Of a DNA stretch of 13,781 bases, positions 6,274 to 13,242 are shown in pieces. The position numbers and the translations under genes were made by a program. Numbering within the stretch: position 1 is the stretch's first letter; each line of letters opens with the position of its first letter. The notes beneath the pieces are model-generated. The model did not search any database, was not told the origin of the DNA, and was given only the letters and a program-made list of their open reading frames with translations. This stretch comes from Porticoccaceae bacterium (GTDB taxonomy: Bacteria; Pseudomonadota; Gammaproteobacteria; Pseudomonadales; Porticoccaceae): positions 1 to 13,781 of the forward strand of contig JAHRWI010000299.1 of the NCBI GenBank assembly GCA_019090225.1, given 5' to 3'.

Positions 6274-7461
6274 ATGGTGGATCTAGATACATTCAGAACA
6301 GAAACCCGTGCCTGGCTAGAGGCAAATTGCCCGCCCACTCAGCGCCAACCTTCTGAGGAATTTGAAGATACCTGCTGGGGTGGTACCAAGTGGCGTTTCG
6401 TTAACGAAGAACAAAGAACCTGGCTCAATGTTATGGCGGAGCGGGGCTGGACAGCTCCGGACTGGCCTGCGGAATATGGCGGCGGCGGTCTGGATCGTGA
6501 GCACGTTAAAGTCTTGCGTCAGGAAATGGCAGCAATTGGCGCTCGGCAACCTTTATTCAGCATGGGTTTATCGATGATCGGCCCGGCCTTGCTCAAATAC
6601 GGCACCGAAGCACAAAAGCAGCAGCATATTCCCAATATTGTCGCCGGTAAAATCTGGTGGTGTCAGGGCTATAGCGAGCCTAATTTTGGCTCTGATCTGG
6701 CGGGCCTGCAGACCCGCTGTGAAGATAAGGGTGATCATTATCTGGTTAATGGTCAGAAGGTTTGGACCAGCTACGCGAATATGGCCGACTGGATGTTTTG
6801 TCTAGTGCGTACCGACCCGGATGCCGCAAAACATGCTGGTATTAGCCTGGTGTTGTTTGATGTCAACCAGCCCGGCGTGAGCATTAAACCCATTCGTCTT
6901 ATTTCAGGAAAATCGCCTTTTTGCGAAACCTTTCTTGATGACGTCATTGTCGACAAAGGTCAGTTAGTGGGTGAGATTAACAAGGGCTGGGAGCTGGCCA
7001 GCTATTTACTTACCCATGAGCGAGAAATGATCGGTAGCATGGGCCAGGGCAACGCCCATGAACAATCGTTGCCTGAACACGCCGTTGAGCAGGTCGGTTT
7101 GGAGAACGGTATTCTCGCCGACAGTGCTTTGCGCACCGATATTGCCGGTTGGGAAATTGACAATATGGCTTATCAGTTCACGGCCGAACGCATTGGCGAT
7201 GAAGCCAAATCTGGACAGGGTGTGGGTGCCGCATCATCGATGTTGAAATACGCGGGAACTGAGCTAAACAAGCGCCGTCATGAACTCAATCTGGGTATCC
7301 AGGGCACCCAGGCCCTGGCCTGGGAGGGTGAGGCCTTTAAGAAAGGTTTGGTGGCCAGCCAGTGGTTGCGCACCAAAGGTAATTCTATCGAGGGTGGCAC
7401 CTCTGAGATCCAGCTCAACATCATCAGTAAACGCATCCTTGGTCTTGGTGCCAGCAAATAG
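6274..7461 (+). CDS. Acyl-CoA dehydrogenase, subunit with the SEP/GSD flavin-substrate motif
   Basis: It oxidises an acyl-CoA to the 2,3-enoyl-CoA with FAD, the first step of beta-oxidation, in the cytoplasm. The 395 residues give the acyl-CoA dehydrogenase fold. QGYSEPNFGSDLA (131-143) is the conserved SEP..GSD motif at the flavin/substrate site, VNGQKVWTSYA (158-168) continues the middle domain, and IEGGTSEIQLNIISKRILG ends the C-terminal domain. LTHEREMIG places Glu249 where several family members hold the catalytic base; that is inference. The C-terminal R..(F/Y)G..I..Q motif of ordinary homomeric members is not seen here but is present in the next gene, suggesting the two form one enzyme like ChsE-type heterotetramers. 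AGAGG lies ahead of the ATG. The next gene begins 15 bases after this stop. Confidence 0.93.
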   Translation: MVDLDTFRTETRAWLEANCPPTQRQPSEEFEDTCWGGTKWRFVNEEQRTWLNVMAERGWTAPDWPAEYGGGGLDREHVKVLRQEMAAIGARQPLFSMGLSMIGPALLKYGTEAQKQQHIPNIVAGKIWWCQGYSEPNFGSDLAGLQTRCEDKGDHYLVNGQKVWTSYANMADWMFCLVRTDPDAAKHAGISLVLFDVNQPGVSIKPIRLISGKSPFCETFLDDVIVDKGQLVGEINKGWELASYLLTHEREMIGSMGQGNAHEQSLPEHAVEQVGLENGILADSALRTDIAGWEIDNMAYQFTAERIGDEAKSGQGVGAASSMLKYAGTELNKRRHELNLGIQGTQALAWEGEAFKKGLVASQWLRTKGNSIEGGTSEIQLNIISKRILGLGASK

Positions 7462-7476
7462 TACGGAGTTTTTGAC

Positions 7477-8616
7477 ATGGCATTAGTATTAAATGAAGAA
7501 CAGAGCATGCTCAAAGAATCCGCGAAAGGATTCCTCCAGGAGCATGCCCCCGTAGAAGCCCTGCGCACTTTGCGGGATGAGCGTGACGAGGTCGGCTATT
7601 CCAAAGACCTGTGGCAGCAAATGGCCGAGTTAGGCTGGGCCGGTATTCTGATTGATGAAGCTCACGGCGGCCTCGATTTTGGCCATGTGGGCATGGGCCA
7701 GGTGATGGAAGAAAATGGTCGAACCTTGACTGCCTCGCCGCTGCTATCTACAGCGATATTAGGTGTTTCCGCTATTTCGCTTGCCGGTAATACCGAGCAA
7801 AAAACCGCCTTGTTGCCCGCCATTGCCGAAGGCAAGCTGGTGGCCACCCTGGCAGTTGATAGTGGCTCACGGCATAAACCTTTGAATGTCGGTGTTACCG
7901 CAATATCTAAGGGCTCAGGTTTTACTTTGAGCGGTGAAAAACGTTTTGTTGTCGATGGCCATGTTGCAGATAAATTGATTGTATCGGCCCGCACTAGCGG
8001 GCGGGAAGGTGATAGCGAGGGTATTACCCTTTTTGTTATCGACTCAAATGCTCCGGGCGTAGATATCGAACGGGTCATTATGGCCGATAGTTTTAATTCT
8101 TCGATTATCCGATTTGCCGATGTAAAAGTGGCTGCCGATGCGGTTTTAGGGGAGCTGGATAAGGGCGCTGCCGCGTTGCAGCAAGTGCTCGATATCGGCA
8201 ATGCCTACCTGAGTGCTGAGCTAGTAGGCATCTCTCAGGAGGTACTCGAACGCACGGTGGCCTACATGAACGAGCGCAAACAGTACGGTGCTTTGATTGG
8301 TTCATACCAGAGTTTGCAGCATCGTGCGGCCCATCTGTTCAGCGAAATCGAGCTGGCGAAATCTGTGGTCATTAAATTATTACAAAGCCTCGATGAAGGC
8401 GGTGATAATGTGCCCCTGCTGGCCAGTGTCGCCAAAGCAAAAGTCAGTGAAGTGGCGACTTTAGCGACCAATGAGGCGGTGCAACTGCACGGCGGTATCG
8501 GCATGACTGATGAGCTGGAAATCGGCTTTTTTATGAAGCGGGCGCGAGTCGCCGAACAGCTACTGGGTGATCAACGTTTCCACATTAATCGCTTTGCAGC
8601 GCTTAATGGATATTAG
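7477..8616 (+). CDS. Acyl-CoA dehydrogenase, partner subunit lacking the SEP/GSD motif
   Basis: A second acyl-CoA dehydrogenase of 379 residues, only distantly like the first. The N-terminal helical domain (NEEQSMLKESAKGFL..AELGWAGILIDEAHGG) is normal. Where others have SEP..GSD, this one has LAVDSGSRHKPLN (about 125-137), so that half of the flavin/substrate site is missing. The C-terminal domain has NERKQYGALIGSYQSLQHRA (265-284), the R..YG..I..Q..QH flavin-contacting motif, and QLHGGIGMTDE (336-346). It is therefore complementary to the gene before it, 15 bases upstream, and the pair probably assembles as alpha2beta2. CGGAG precedes ATG 7477. Substrate unknown; bulky side chains such as those of steroids are typical of such pairs. 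Confidence 0.9.
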   Translation: MALVLNEEQSMLKESAKGFLQEHAPVEALRTLRDERDEVGYSKDLWQQMAELGWAGILIDEAHGGLDFGHVGMGQVMEENGRTLTASPLLSTAILGVSAISLAGNTEQKTALLPAIAEGKLVATLAVDSGSRHKPLNVGVTAISKGSGFTLSGEKRFVVDGHVADKLIVSARTSGREGDSEGITLFVIDSNAPGVDIERVIMADSFNSSIIRFADVKVAADAVLGELDKGAAALQQVLDIGNAYLSAELVGISQEVLERTVAYMNERKQYGALIGSYQSLQHRAAHLFSEIELAKSVVIKLLQSLDEGGDNVPLLASVAKAKVSEVATLATNEAVQLHGGIGMTDELEIGFFMKRARVAEQLLGDQRFHINRFAALNGY

Positions 8617-8625
8617 GCGGCTGCT

Positions 8626-8656
8626 TTGACAGGCGTGGCTTTGACTAAACTATAAA
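8626..8656 (+). promoter_or_regulatory. Weak candidate internal promoter before the MaoC gene
   Basis: TTGACA (8626-8631) and TATAAA (8651-8656) are good hexamers, but their spacing is 19 bases, longer than the preferred 17. They lie in the 72-base gap before the MaoC gene and could provide internal initiation. Confidence 0.27.
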
Positions 8657-8688
8657 TTGATTGAAAAACAAGTGGGGAGATAAAGAAT

Positions 8689-9156
8689 ATGGCACTTAAG
8701 ATGGATATGAGCGATTTGCAATCTAACGTAGGTAAGGATTGCGGGACGTCAGATTGGCTGCAAATCGATCAGGATCGCATCAATGATTTTGCTGATGTGA
8801 CACTGGATCACCAGTTCATTCACGTTGATCCCGAGCGCGCCAAAGAATCGCCTTTTGGTGGCACCATTGCCCACGGTTATTTGACGCTGTCGCTACTGGC
8901 TTACTTTATGCAATCCGGAGGCGTTGGCCTGGATGTGCCCAACAGGACCATGGGCGTTAACTACGGTTTGGATAAAGTGCGTTTTTTACAGCCTGTAGCG
9001 GTGGGCAGCAAAGTGCGTGCAAATGCCAAACTGGCTGAAGCGACTGAGAAGAAGCCTGGTCAATATCTATTTAAGATGGCAGTAACGGTGGAGATTGAAG
9101 GTCAGGAGAAACCAGCTCTGATCGCAGAATCATTAACTATGATTTTTGCCGATTAG
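8689..9156 (+). CDS. MaoC-like (R)-specific 2-enoyl-CoA hydratase
   Basis: A 155-residue single hot-dog-fold protein that should add water to a trans-2-enoyl-CoA to give the (3R)-hydroxyacyl-CoA, the second step of the pathway. The hydratase signature is clear: DVTLDHQFIHVD with Asp40 and His45 as the catalytic pair (same five-residue spacing as in PhaJ), then SPFGGTIAHGYLTLSLL (54-70). The length matches single-domain PhaJ/MaoC proteins. GGGGAGA (8674-8680) precedes ATG 8689. Its stereochemistry fits the following MFE-2-like dehydrogenase. A short-chain PhaJ role in polyester supply is possible, but the neighbourhood makes catabolism likelier. Confidence 0.92.
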   Translation: MALKMDMSDLQSNVGKDCGTSDWLQIDQDRINDFADVTLDHQFIHVDPERAKESPFGGTIAHGYLTLSLLAYFMQSGGVGLDVPNRTMGVNYGLDKVRFLQPVAVGSKVRANAKLAEATEKKPGQYLFKMAVTVEIEGQEKPALIAESLTMIFAD

Positions 9157-9175
9157 TTTGTGTGATGATAGGAGG

Positions 9176-9231
9176 CTCTTTACAGAAAACTCTTTGCAGG
9201 AAGCTCTTCACACAGAGCTTTTCATACAAAA
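9176..9231 (+). repeat. Four degenerate 14-bp tandem repeats
   Basis: Four units with an exact 14-base period: CTCTTTACAGAAAA (9176), CTCTTTGCAGGAAG (9190), CTCTTCACACAGAG (9204) and CTTTTCATACAAAA (9218). They fill most of the 99-base gap between the MaoC and SDR genes. Bases 9201-9206 and 9215-9220 (AAGCTC/GAGCTT) can also form a 6-bp hairpin with an 8-base loop. This may be slippage-derived spacer DNA or a binding array; nothing here decides. Confidence 0.7.
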
Positions 9232-9255
9232 ACAGGAAAGACAGGAGACATAACA

Positions 9256-10176
9256 ATGACAGTTCGATTTGATGGCAAAGTGGCAATCGTCACAGGTGCA
9301 GGAAATGGTTTAGGTCGCTCCCATGCGCTGGCATTCGCTGCGCGGGGTGCCAAGGTGGTGGTCAATGATCTGGGTGGCGCTCGCGATGGCACCGGTAGTT
9401 CCAGCGAAGCGGCTCAGGAAGTGGTGGCAACGATTAAGGCCGCTGGTGGTGAAGCCATCGCCAATGGCGCTAATGTCGCGGATTTTGGTGAGGTGCAAGC
9501 CATGGTCAAAGATGCCATGGATACCTGGGGGCGGGTTGATATTTTGGTCAATAATGCCGGTATTTTGCGCGATAAATCCTTTTCAAAAATGACCATGGAA
9601 GACTTCCGACTGGTCGTCGATGTGCATTTGATGGGTGCAGCCTACTGCTCGAAAGCGGTATGGGAAATCATGAAAGAGCAGAATTATGGCCGCATTGTGA
9701 TGACCTCTTCATCGAGTGGTCTCTACGGTAATTTCGGTCAGTCAAACTACGGTGCTGCCAAACTGGCGGTGGTGGGTTTGATGAATTCCCTGGCTCAGGA
9801 GGGTGAAAAATATAATGTCCGGGTTAACTCGCTGGCACCGGCTGCATTGACCCGAATGACCGAAGACATTATTCCCGATCCTCGTGCAGCCGCCGCATTA
9901 GTACCCGAACCGGTGAGTGCAGGGGTACTGGCTCTGTGTAGCGAAGATGCACCTAATAAATTTATATTGTGTGCTGGTGCTGGTGGCTATGCTAGTTCGC
10001 ACTTGTATGAAACCAAAGGCATTTATTTAACAGTTGAGGACCAAACGCCGGATAAAATTCTGGAAAACTGGGAGGCCCTGGATGATGCGACGAACGAAGA
10101 TAGAATGACTCAGGCCTTGCAGCAAACTGGAAAATTTATAAAAGCAGCGTTGGCCGATATGGACAGCAAGGCTTAG
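9256..10176 (+). CDS. MFE-2-like SDR, (3R)-hydroxyacyl-CoA dehydrogenase
   Basis: A 306-residue short-chain dehydrogenase that should oxidise the (3R)-hydroxyacyl-CoA made by MaoC to 3-oxoacyl-CoA with NAD+. It resembles the dehydrogenase domain of peroxisomal multifunctional enzyme type 2 (HSD17B4). The Rossmann motif TGAGNGLG spans 13-20, NDLGGARDGTG (37-47) follows strand 2 as in MFE-2, and NNAG is at 99-102. Ser152, Tyr165 and Lys169 form the catalytic set in SSSSGLYGNFGQSNYGAAK. An extended C-terminus past residue 240, with LYETKGIYLTVED, exceeds the usual 250-residue SDR and also fits MFE-2. AGGAG just before ATG 9256 supports the start. In eukaryotes the hydratase and dehydrogenase are fused; here they are adjacent separate genes. 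Confidence 0.92.
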   Translation: MTVRFDGKVAIVTGAGNGLGRSHALAFAARGAKVVVNDLGGARDGTGSSSEAAQEVVATIKAAGGEAIANGANVADFGEVQAMVKDAMDTWGRVDILVNNAGILRDKSFSKMTMEDFRLVVDVHLMGAAYCSKAVWEIMKEQNYGRIVMTSSSSGLYGNFGQSNYGAAKLAVVGLMNSLAQEGEKYNVRVNSLAPAALTRMTEDIIPDPRAAAALVPEPVSAGVLALCSEDAPNKFILCAGAGGYASSHLYETKGIYLTVEDQTPDKILENWEALDDATNEDRMTQALQQTGKFIKAALADMDSKA

Positions 10177-10268
10177 TTATTTTTGCTGTTTACTATTCGG
10201 CGAATAAAACGTCGCTAGTTAATGGCGCCACACTGACAAGAATTTTATTGATATAGAGGAAAGTTATT

Positions 10269-11450
10269 ATGAGAGAAGCACTGGTAGTTTCATCAGCAAG
10301 AACCCCCATTGGTAAAGCCTATCGCGGCCTGTGGAACGATACCGAAGCGCCGACTATGGCGGGTATTTCAATCAAAGCCGCCATGGAGCGGGCTGGCGTT
10401 GATCCGGCAGAAATCGATGATGTGGTAATGGGCTGCGCCCTGAGCCAGGGTACTGGAGGTTACAACATCGGTCGTCTGGCCGCACTGTCTGCCGGTTGCC
10501 CGGTGAGCGTCAGTGGTATGACTATGGATCGCCAGTGTTCGTCTGGCCTGATGTCTATCGCTACCGCCGCCAAACAGATTGTTCATGATGGAATGAACAT
10601 CGCCGTTGGTGCCGGTGTCGAGCACATCAGCCTGGTGCAAAATGAACATCAGAACGGCTACCGTGCACAGGATCCGAACCTGATCAAAATGCACAAAGAT
10701 ATTTATATCTCCATGCTGCAAACTGCTGAAATCGTTGCCAAGCGCTATAACATCAACCGCGATGTCCAGGACGAATACGGTTTTCAGTCTCAGCAACGTA
10801 CTGCGGCGGCTCAGGAAGCCGGTTTGTTTGACGATGAAATTGTCGAAGTAACGCAGATGATGAAGCACGTCGATAAAGCCAGCGGTAAAGAAGCCCTGGA
10901 AGAAAAAACCCTGAAGCTGGATGAAGGCAACCGACCCAGCACCACCCTCGAAGGTTTGGTGTCATTAAAGCCGGTGTTTGAAGGTGGCTGCATCACTGCT
11001 GGTAACGCCAGTCAGCTCTCGGACGGCTCTGCTGCCTGCGTGCTGATGGATTCGAAAACCGCTGAGCAACGCAACATCGAGCCGCTGGGAATATATCGCG
11101 GTATCGCTGTGGCTGGTTGTGAGCCTGATGAAATGGGTATTGGCCCAGTCTTCGCAATTCCCAAGTTGCTCAAGCAGCACAACTTAACGGTTGACGATAT
11201 TGGCGTCTGGGAATTGAATGAAGCTTTCGCCGTGCAGGTTATTTACTGCCGTGATCAACTGGGTATTCCCAATGACAAACTTAATATCAATGGTGGTGCC
11301 ATTGCTATTGGTCATCCTTACGGTATGAGCGGCGCTCGAATGGTTGGCCACGCCTTGCGTGAAGGCAAACGTCGTGGCGAGAAATATGTAGTTATCACTA
11401 TGTGTGTTGGCGGCGGTATGGGCGCCGCTGGACTGTTTGAGGTTGCTTGA
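10269..11450 (+). CDS. Acetyl-CoA acyltransferase (3-ketoacyl-CoA thiolase)
   Basis: A 393-residue thiolase that cleaves 3-oxoacyl-CoA with CoA to release acetyl-CoA (or propionyl-CoA from branched chains) and a shortened acyl-CoA, closing the cycle. The nucleophilic Cys90 is in MDRQCSSGL, His349 is in GGAIAIGHPYGMSGAR and the acid/base Cys379 is in CVGGGMGAAGLFE. NEAFA before the histidine motif is also conserved. The length is normal for degradative thiolases. An AGAGGAAAG ribosome binding site precedes ATG 10269. It is the last gene of the block, 71 bases before the terminator stem at 11521. Substrate specificity cannot be read from sequence; FadA-like and steroid-side-chain thiolases share these motifs. 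Confidence 0.95.
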   Translation: MREALVVSSARTPIGKAYRGLWNDTEAPTMAGISIKAAMERAGVDPAEIDDVVMGCALSQGTGGYNIGRLAALSAGCPVSVSGMTMDRQCSSGLMSIATAAKQIVHDGMNIAVGAGVEHISLVQNEHQNGYRAQDPNLIKMHKDIYISMLQTAEIVAKRYNINRDVQDEYGFQSQQRTAAAQEAGLFDDEIVEVTQMMKHVDKASGKEALEEKTLKLDEGNRPSTTLEGLVSLKPVFEGGCITAGNASQLSDGSAACVLMDSKTAEQRNIEPLGIYRGIAVAGCEPDEMGIGPVFAIPKLLKQHNLTVDDIGVWELNEAFAVQVIYCRDQLGIPNDKLNINGGAIAIGHPYGMSGARMVGHALREGKRRGEKYVVITMCVGGGMGAAGLFEVA

Positions 11451-11481
11451 TGGTGCGAAGCGTTTGATTATAGTTGCTTTT

Positions 11482-11517
11482 ATAGTTACCGTCGGTAACT
11501 ATTCGGCCTAAGCCGAA
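11482..11517. promoter_or_regulatory. 21-bp palindrome followed by a second hairpin
   Basis: ATAGTTACC (11482-11490), a GTC centre and GGTAACTAT (11494-11502) make a perfect 9-bp inverted repeat. Immediately after, TTCGGC (11502-11507) and GCCGAA (11512-11517) form a 6-bp stem with a CTAA loop. Neither has a T-run, so they are not terminators by themselves. The first has the size and symmetry of a TetR-type operator; both could instead be RNA 3'-end structure stabilising the thiolase mRNA. Confidence 0.5.
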
Positions 11518-11520
11518 CCG

Positions 11521-11554
11521 GGGGAGTGTGGTACAAATCGCATTCCCCTTTTTT
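11521..11554 (+). terminator. Rho-independent terminator after the thiolase gene
   Basis: GGGGAGTGTG (11521-11530) pairs with CGCATTCCCC (11539-11548) over 10 bp including two G-U pairs, with an 8-base loop, and six T (11549-11554) follow directly. It ends the beta-oxidation transcript ahead of the mscS-like gene. Confidence 0.85.
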
Positions 11555-11593
11555 ATAGTGTTCTCTTTTGTTAAATAAAAGCTGGAGAAAATA

Positions 11594-12415
11594 ATGGATC
11601 AAATGGAATCTTTTGGGGAAACATTAATGGGCTGGGTCACACTCTACGGTGTGAAGATTATCGTTGCCCTGGCTATATTTTTTATCGGTCGCTGGGTTGC
11701 TCGAAAATTGAGCAATACTGTTAGCAAGTTAATGATTGCCCGTGAAGTGGACGATGCCCTGGTTAAATTTGCTACCAACCTTACTTATTCTGCACTGCTG
11801 ATCTTTGTAGTTATCGCTGCCCTGGGGCAGGTGGGTATTCAAACGGCTTCCTTCGTTGCGATAGTTGGTGCCGCCGGTTTAGCCATTGGTTTAGCCATGC
11901 AGGGTTCGCTGTCGAACTTCGCTGCTGGCGTCCTGATTATTATCTTCAAGCCATTTCGGATCGGCGACTTTGTCGAGGTGGCCGGTACTGCTGGGGTGGT
12001 GGAAAGCATTATGATTTTTACTACCTAGCTTAAAAGCGGTGATAACAAAAAAGTGATTATTCCAAATGCGTCGGTGCTCGGTGGCGTGATCACCAATTAC
12101 TCGGCTAATGATACCCGCCGTGTCGACCTGGTGATGGGCATTGGCTACGACGACGATATCGATAAGGCCAAGGCCGTGCTGGCGGAATTAATGGCTGCTG
12201 ATGAACGTATTTTGAAAGATCCGGCGCCTGCTGTTGCGATGATTGAGCTGGCCGATAGCAGTGTCAATTTCAACGTCCGCCCCTGGGTGAAAACAGCCGA
12301 TTACTGGGGTGTTTACTGTGACTTGACCGAGGCGGTGAAGAAACGCTTTGATCAAGAGGAGATTTCAATTCCCTATCCTCAGCGAGATGTGCATGTTCAT
12401 CAAACTCAAAACTAA
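11594..12415 (+). pseudogene. MscS-family mechanosensitive channel gene interrupted by one in-frame TAG
   Basis: MscS channels open under membrane tension to release solutes in hypo-osmotic shock. From ATG 11594 (GGAGA ahead) the frame gives three predicted membrane segments (about 18-35, 62-80 and 86-118). The last is the pore helix, GAAGLAIGLAMQGSLSNFAAG (92-112; first part of the motif), and KPFRIGDFVEV of the beta domain follows. Codon 145 is TAG (12026-12028), and the same frame continues LKSGDNKKVIIPNASVLGG to TAA 12413-12415, giving 273 codons against 286 residues in E. coli MscS. Family members usually have TTQLK or TTTLR here, so CAG to TAG is the simple explanation. Everything else looks conserved, which suggests a recent mutation, a sequencing error or tolerated suppression. 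Internal restart at GTG 12053 would lack the pore. Confidence 0.85.
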
Positions 12416-12420
12416 GGAGG
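12414..12420 (+). promoter_or_regulatory. Shine-Dalgarno overlapping the mscS stop codon
   Basis: AAGGAGG uses the last two bases of the upstream TAA and lies 7 bases before ATG 12428. It selects this ATG over a TTG at 12422, which would be one base away. The overlap implies co-transcription with the channel gene. Confidence 0.8.
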
Positions 12421-12427
12421 CTTGCCC

Positions 12428-12676
12428 ATGGGTATTTTATCCTGGTTAATTCTAGGCCTCATTGCCGGTGCATTGGCCAAATGGATTATGCCCGGTGACG
12501 ACCCCGGCGGTATTTGGGTGACGATACTGATCGGCATCGTCGGTGCTTTTATCGGCGGTTTTATCGGTTCCCTGATAGGCCTGGGCACGGTGGGTGGTTT
12601 GAGTATAGGCAGTATTTTGACGGCGGTGGGCGGCGCGGTGTTGTTGCTGTTTGTCTATCGCCAGATAAAAAATTAA
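12428..12676 (+). CDS. YeaQ/YmgE (GlsB, transglycosylase-associated) family small membrane protein
   Basis: An 82-residue, very hydrophobic glycine-rich protein with three predicted membrane helices: GILSWLILGLIAGALAKWI, then WVTILIGIVGAFIGGFIGSL, and a last one ending VLLLFVYRQI. The MPGDDPGG loop after helix 1 and the G-rich helix 2 are hallmarks of the YeaQ/YmgE family, called transglycosylase-associated or GlsB in databases and often linked to general or envelope stress. The biochemical function is unknown. Length is exactly typical. It is translated from an ideal ribosome binding site overlapping the channel gene's stop, and a small exported protein gene follows 37 bases downstream. Confidence 0.88.
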   Translation: MGILSWLILGLIAGALAKWIMPGDDPGGIWVTILIGIVGAFIGGFIGSLIGLGTVGGLSIGSILTAVGGAVLLLFVYRQIKN

Positions 12677-12713
12677 AGTGTTTTGAAAGGTCAAGTTTAG
12701 GAGGATTTACTTG

Positions 12714-13097
12714 ATGAGAAAAAAATTTGGTAATAACGTTATTGTTTTAGCAGCCGTGTTATTAGTAAGTACCGGCGTATGGGCTAAACCAGATGGTCAA
12801 CAGGGCGGTGGTGCCGGCAAACGCCCAGACAACTCTATGCAAAAAAGTCCCAGGATGGACGGAGATGATGCCAGGGAGGAATTGCACGAACGACGTAGAG
12901 ATGAAGAATACCGTCGCGAAAAAAGTAAGGAAATGGAAAGTAAACGTGAGCACCGTGGTGACGATGATGCTTCCGGTCTCGCTAAACAGCGGGAAATGAA
13001 AATAAACCAGGAACAGAAGGAGCTAGGCCGCGGCTCTGAAAAGGGTCAGGAAGCCCGTGAAGAGAATAGCCGTAAATGGTGGAAAATATGGGAGTAG
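12714..13097 (+). CDS. Small secreted, highly charged protein of unknown function
   Basis: A 127-residue protein with a clear Sec signal peptide: MRKKFG, a hydrophobic VIVLAAVLLVSTG core and a V-W-A site before KPDGQ (cleavage after about residue 23). The mature part is almost all charged or polar residues (Asp, Glu, Arg, Lys, Gln) with few hydrophobics, so it is probably disordered or helical. It ends with the aromatic tail RKWWKIWE. ATG 12714 is chosen because AGGAGG (12699-12704) is 9 bases ahead; a TTG one codon earlier is less likely. It closes a probable three-gene unit with the channel and GlsB-like genes and ends before a strong terminator. I do not recognise a characterised family; a periplasmic stress role is only suggested by its neighbours. 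Confidence 0.75.
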   Translation: MRKKFGNNVIVLAAVLLVSTGVWAKPDGQQGGGAGKRPDNSMQKSPRMDGDDAREELHERRRDEEYRREKSKEMESKREHRGDDDASGLAKQREMKINQEQKELGRGSEKGQEAREENSRKWWKIWE

Positions 13098-13137
13098 TTG
13101 AGTCTCTGGGTCACCATTTGTAATGCAAAATCTGAAA

Positions 13138-13173
13138 CAATAAAAAAGGCCGGTTATCCGGCCTTTTTTATTG
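13138..13173. terminator. Bidirectional Rho-independent terminator
   Basis: A perfect 16-bp stem (13138-13153 with 13158-13173) around a TTAT loop has a GGCCGG core and A-runs on the left matching T-runs on the right. It therefore terminates in both directions, serving the plus-strand small secreted protein gene and the convergent minus-strand SDR gene. Confidence 0.92.
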
Positions 13174-13242
13174 TTTGGAATCGAGGGCTTAGTTAGCCCT
13201 GCTTAATTGATTGGCTTTAGCCAGCGACTTAACCAGATCCGC

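Noticed and set aside
7662..8201. A 179-codon minus-strand frame inside the second acyl-CoA dehydrogenase gene
   Set aside because: It lies wholly within a gene with clear family motifs. Its product is Ser/Pro/Thr-rich, typical of antisense translation, with no start signal.
9201..9222. Hairpin considered as a Rho-independent terminator between the MaoC and SDR genes
   Set aside because: The stem is only 6 bp and AT-leaning with an 8-base loop, and just four T follow, broken by C. It is more likely incidental to the repeats.
9176..9231. Repeats considered as a CRISPR array
   Set aside because: Units are 14 bases, head to tail without spacers, and no cas genes are nearby.
12053..12415. The distal MscS part as an independent 120-residue protein starting at GTG
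   Set aside because: There is no ribosome binding site, and the product would begin mid-domain. The same frame continues upstream through the TAG, so it is the rest of the channel gene.
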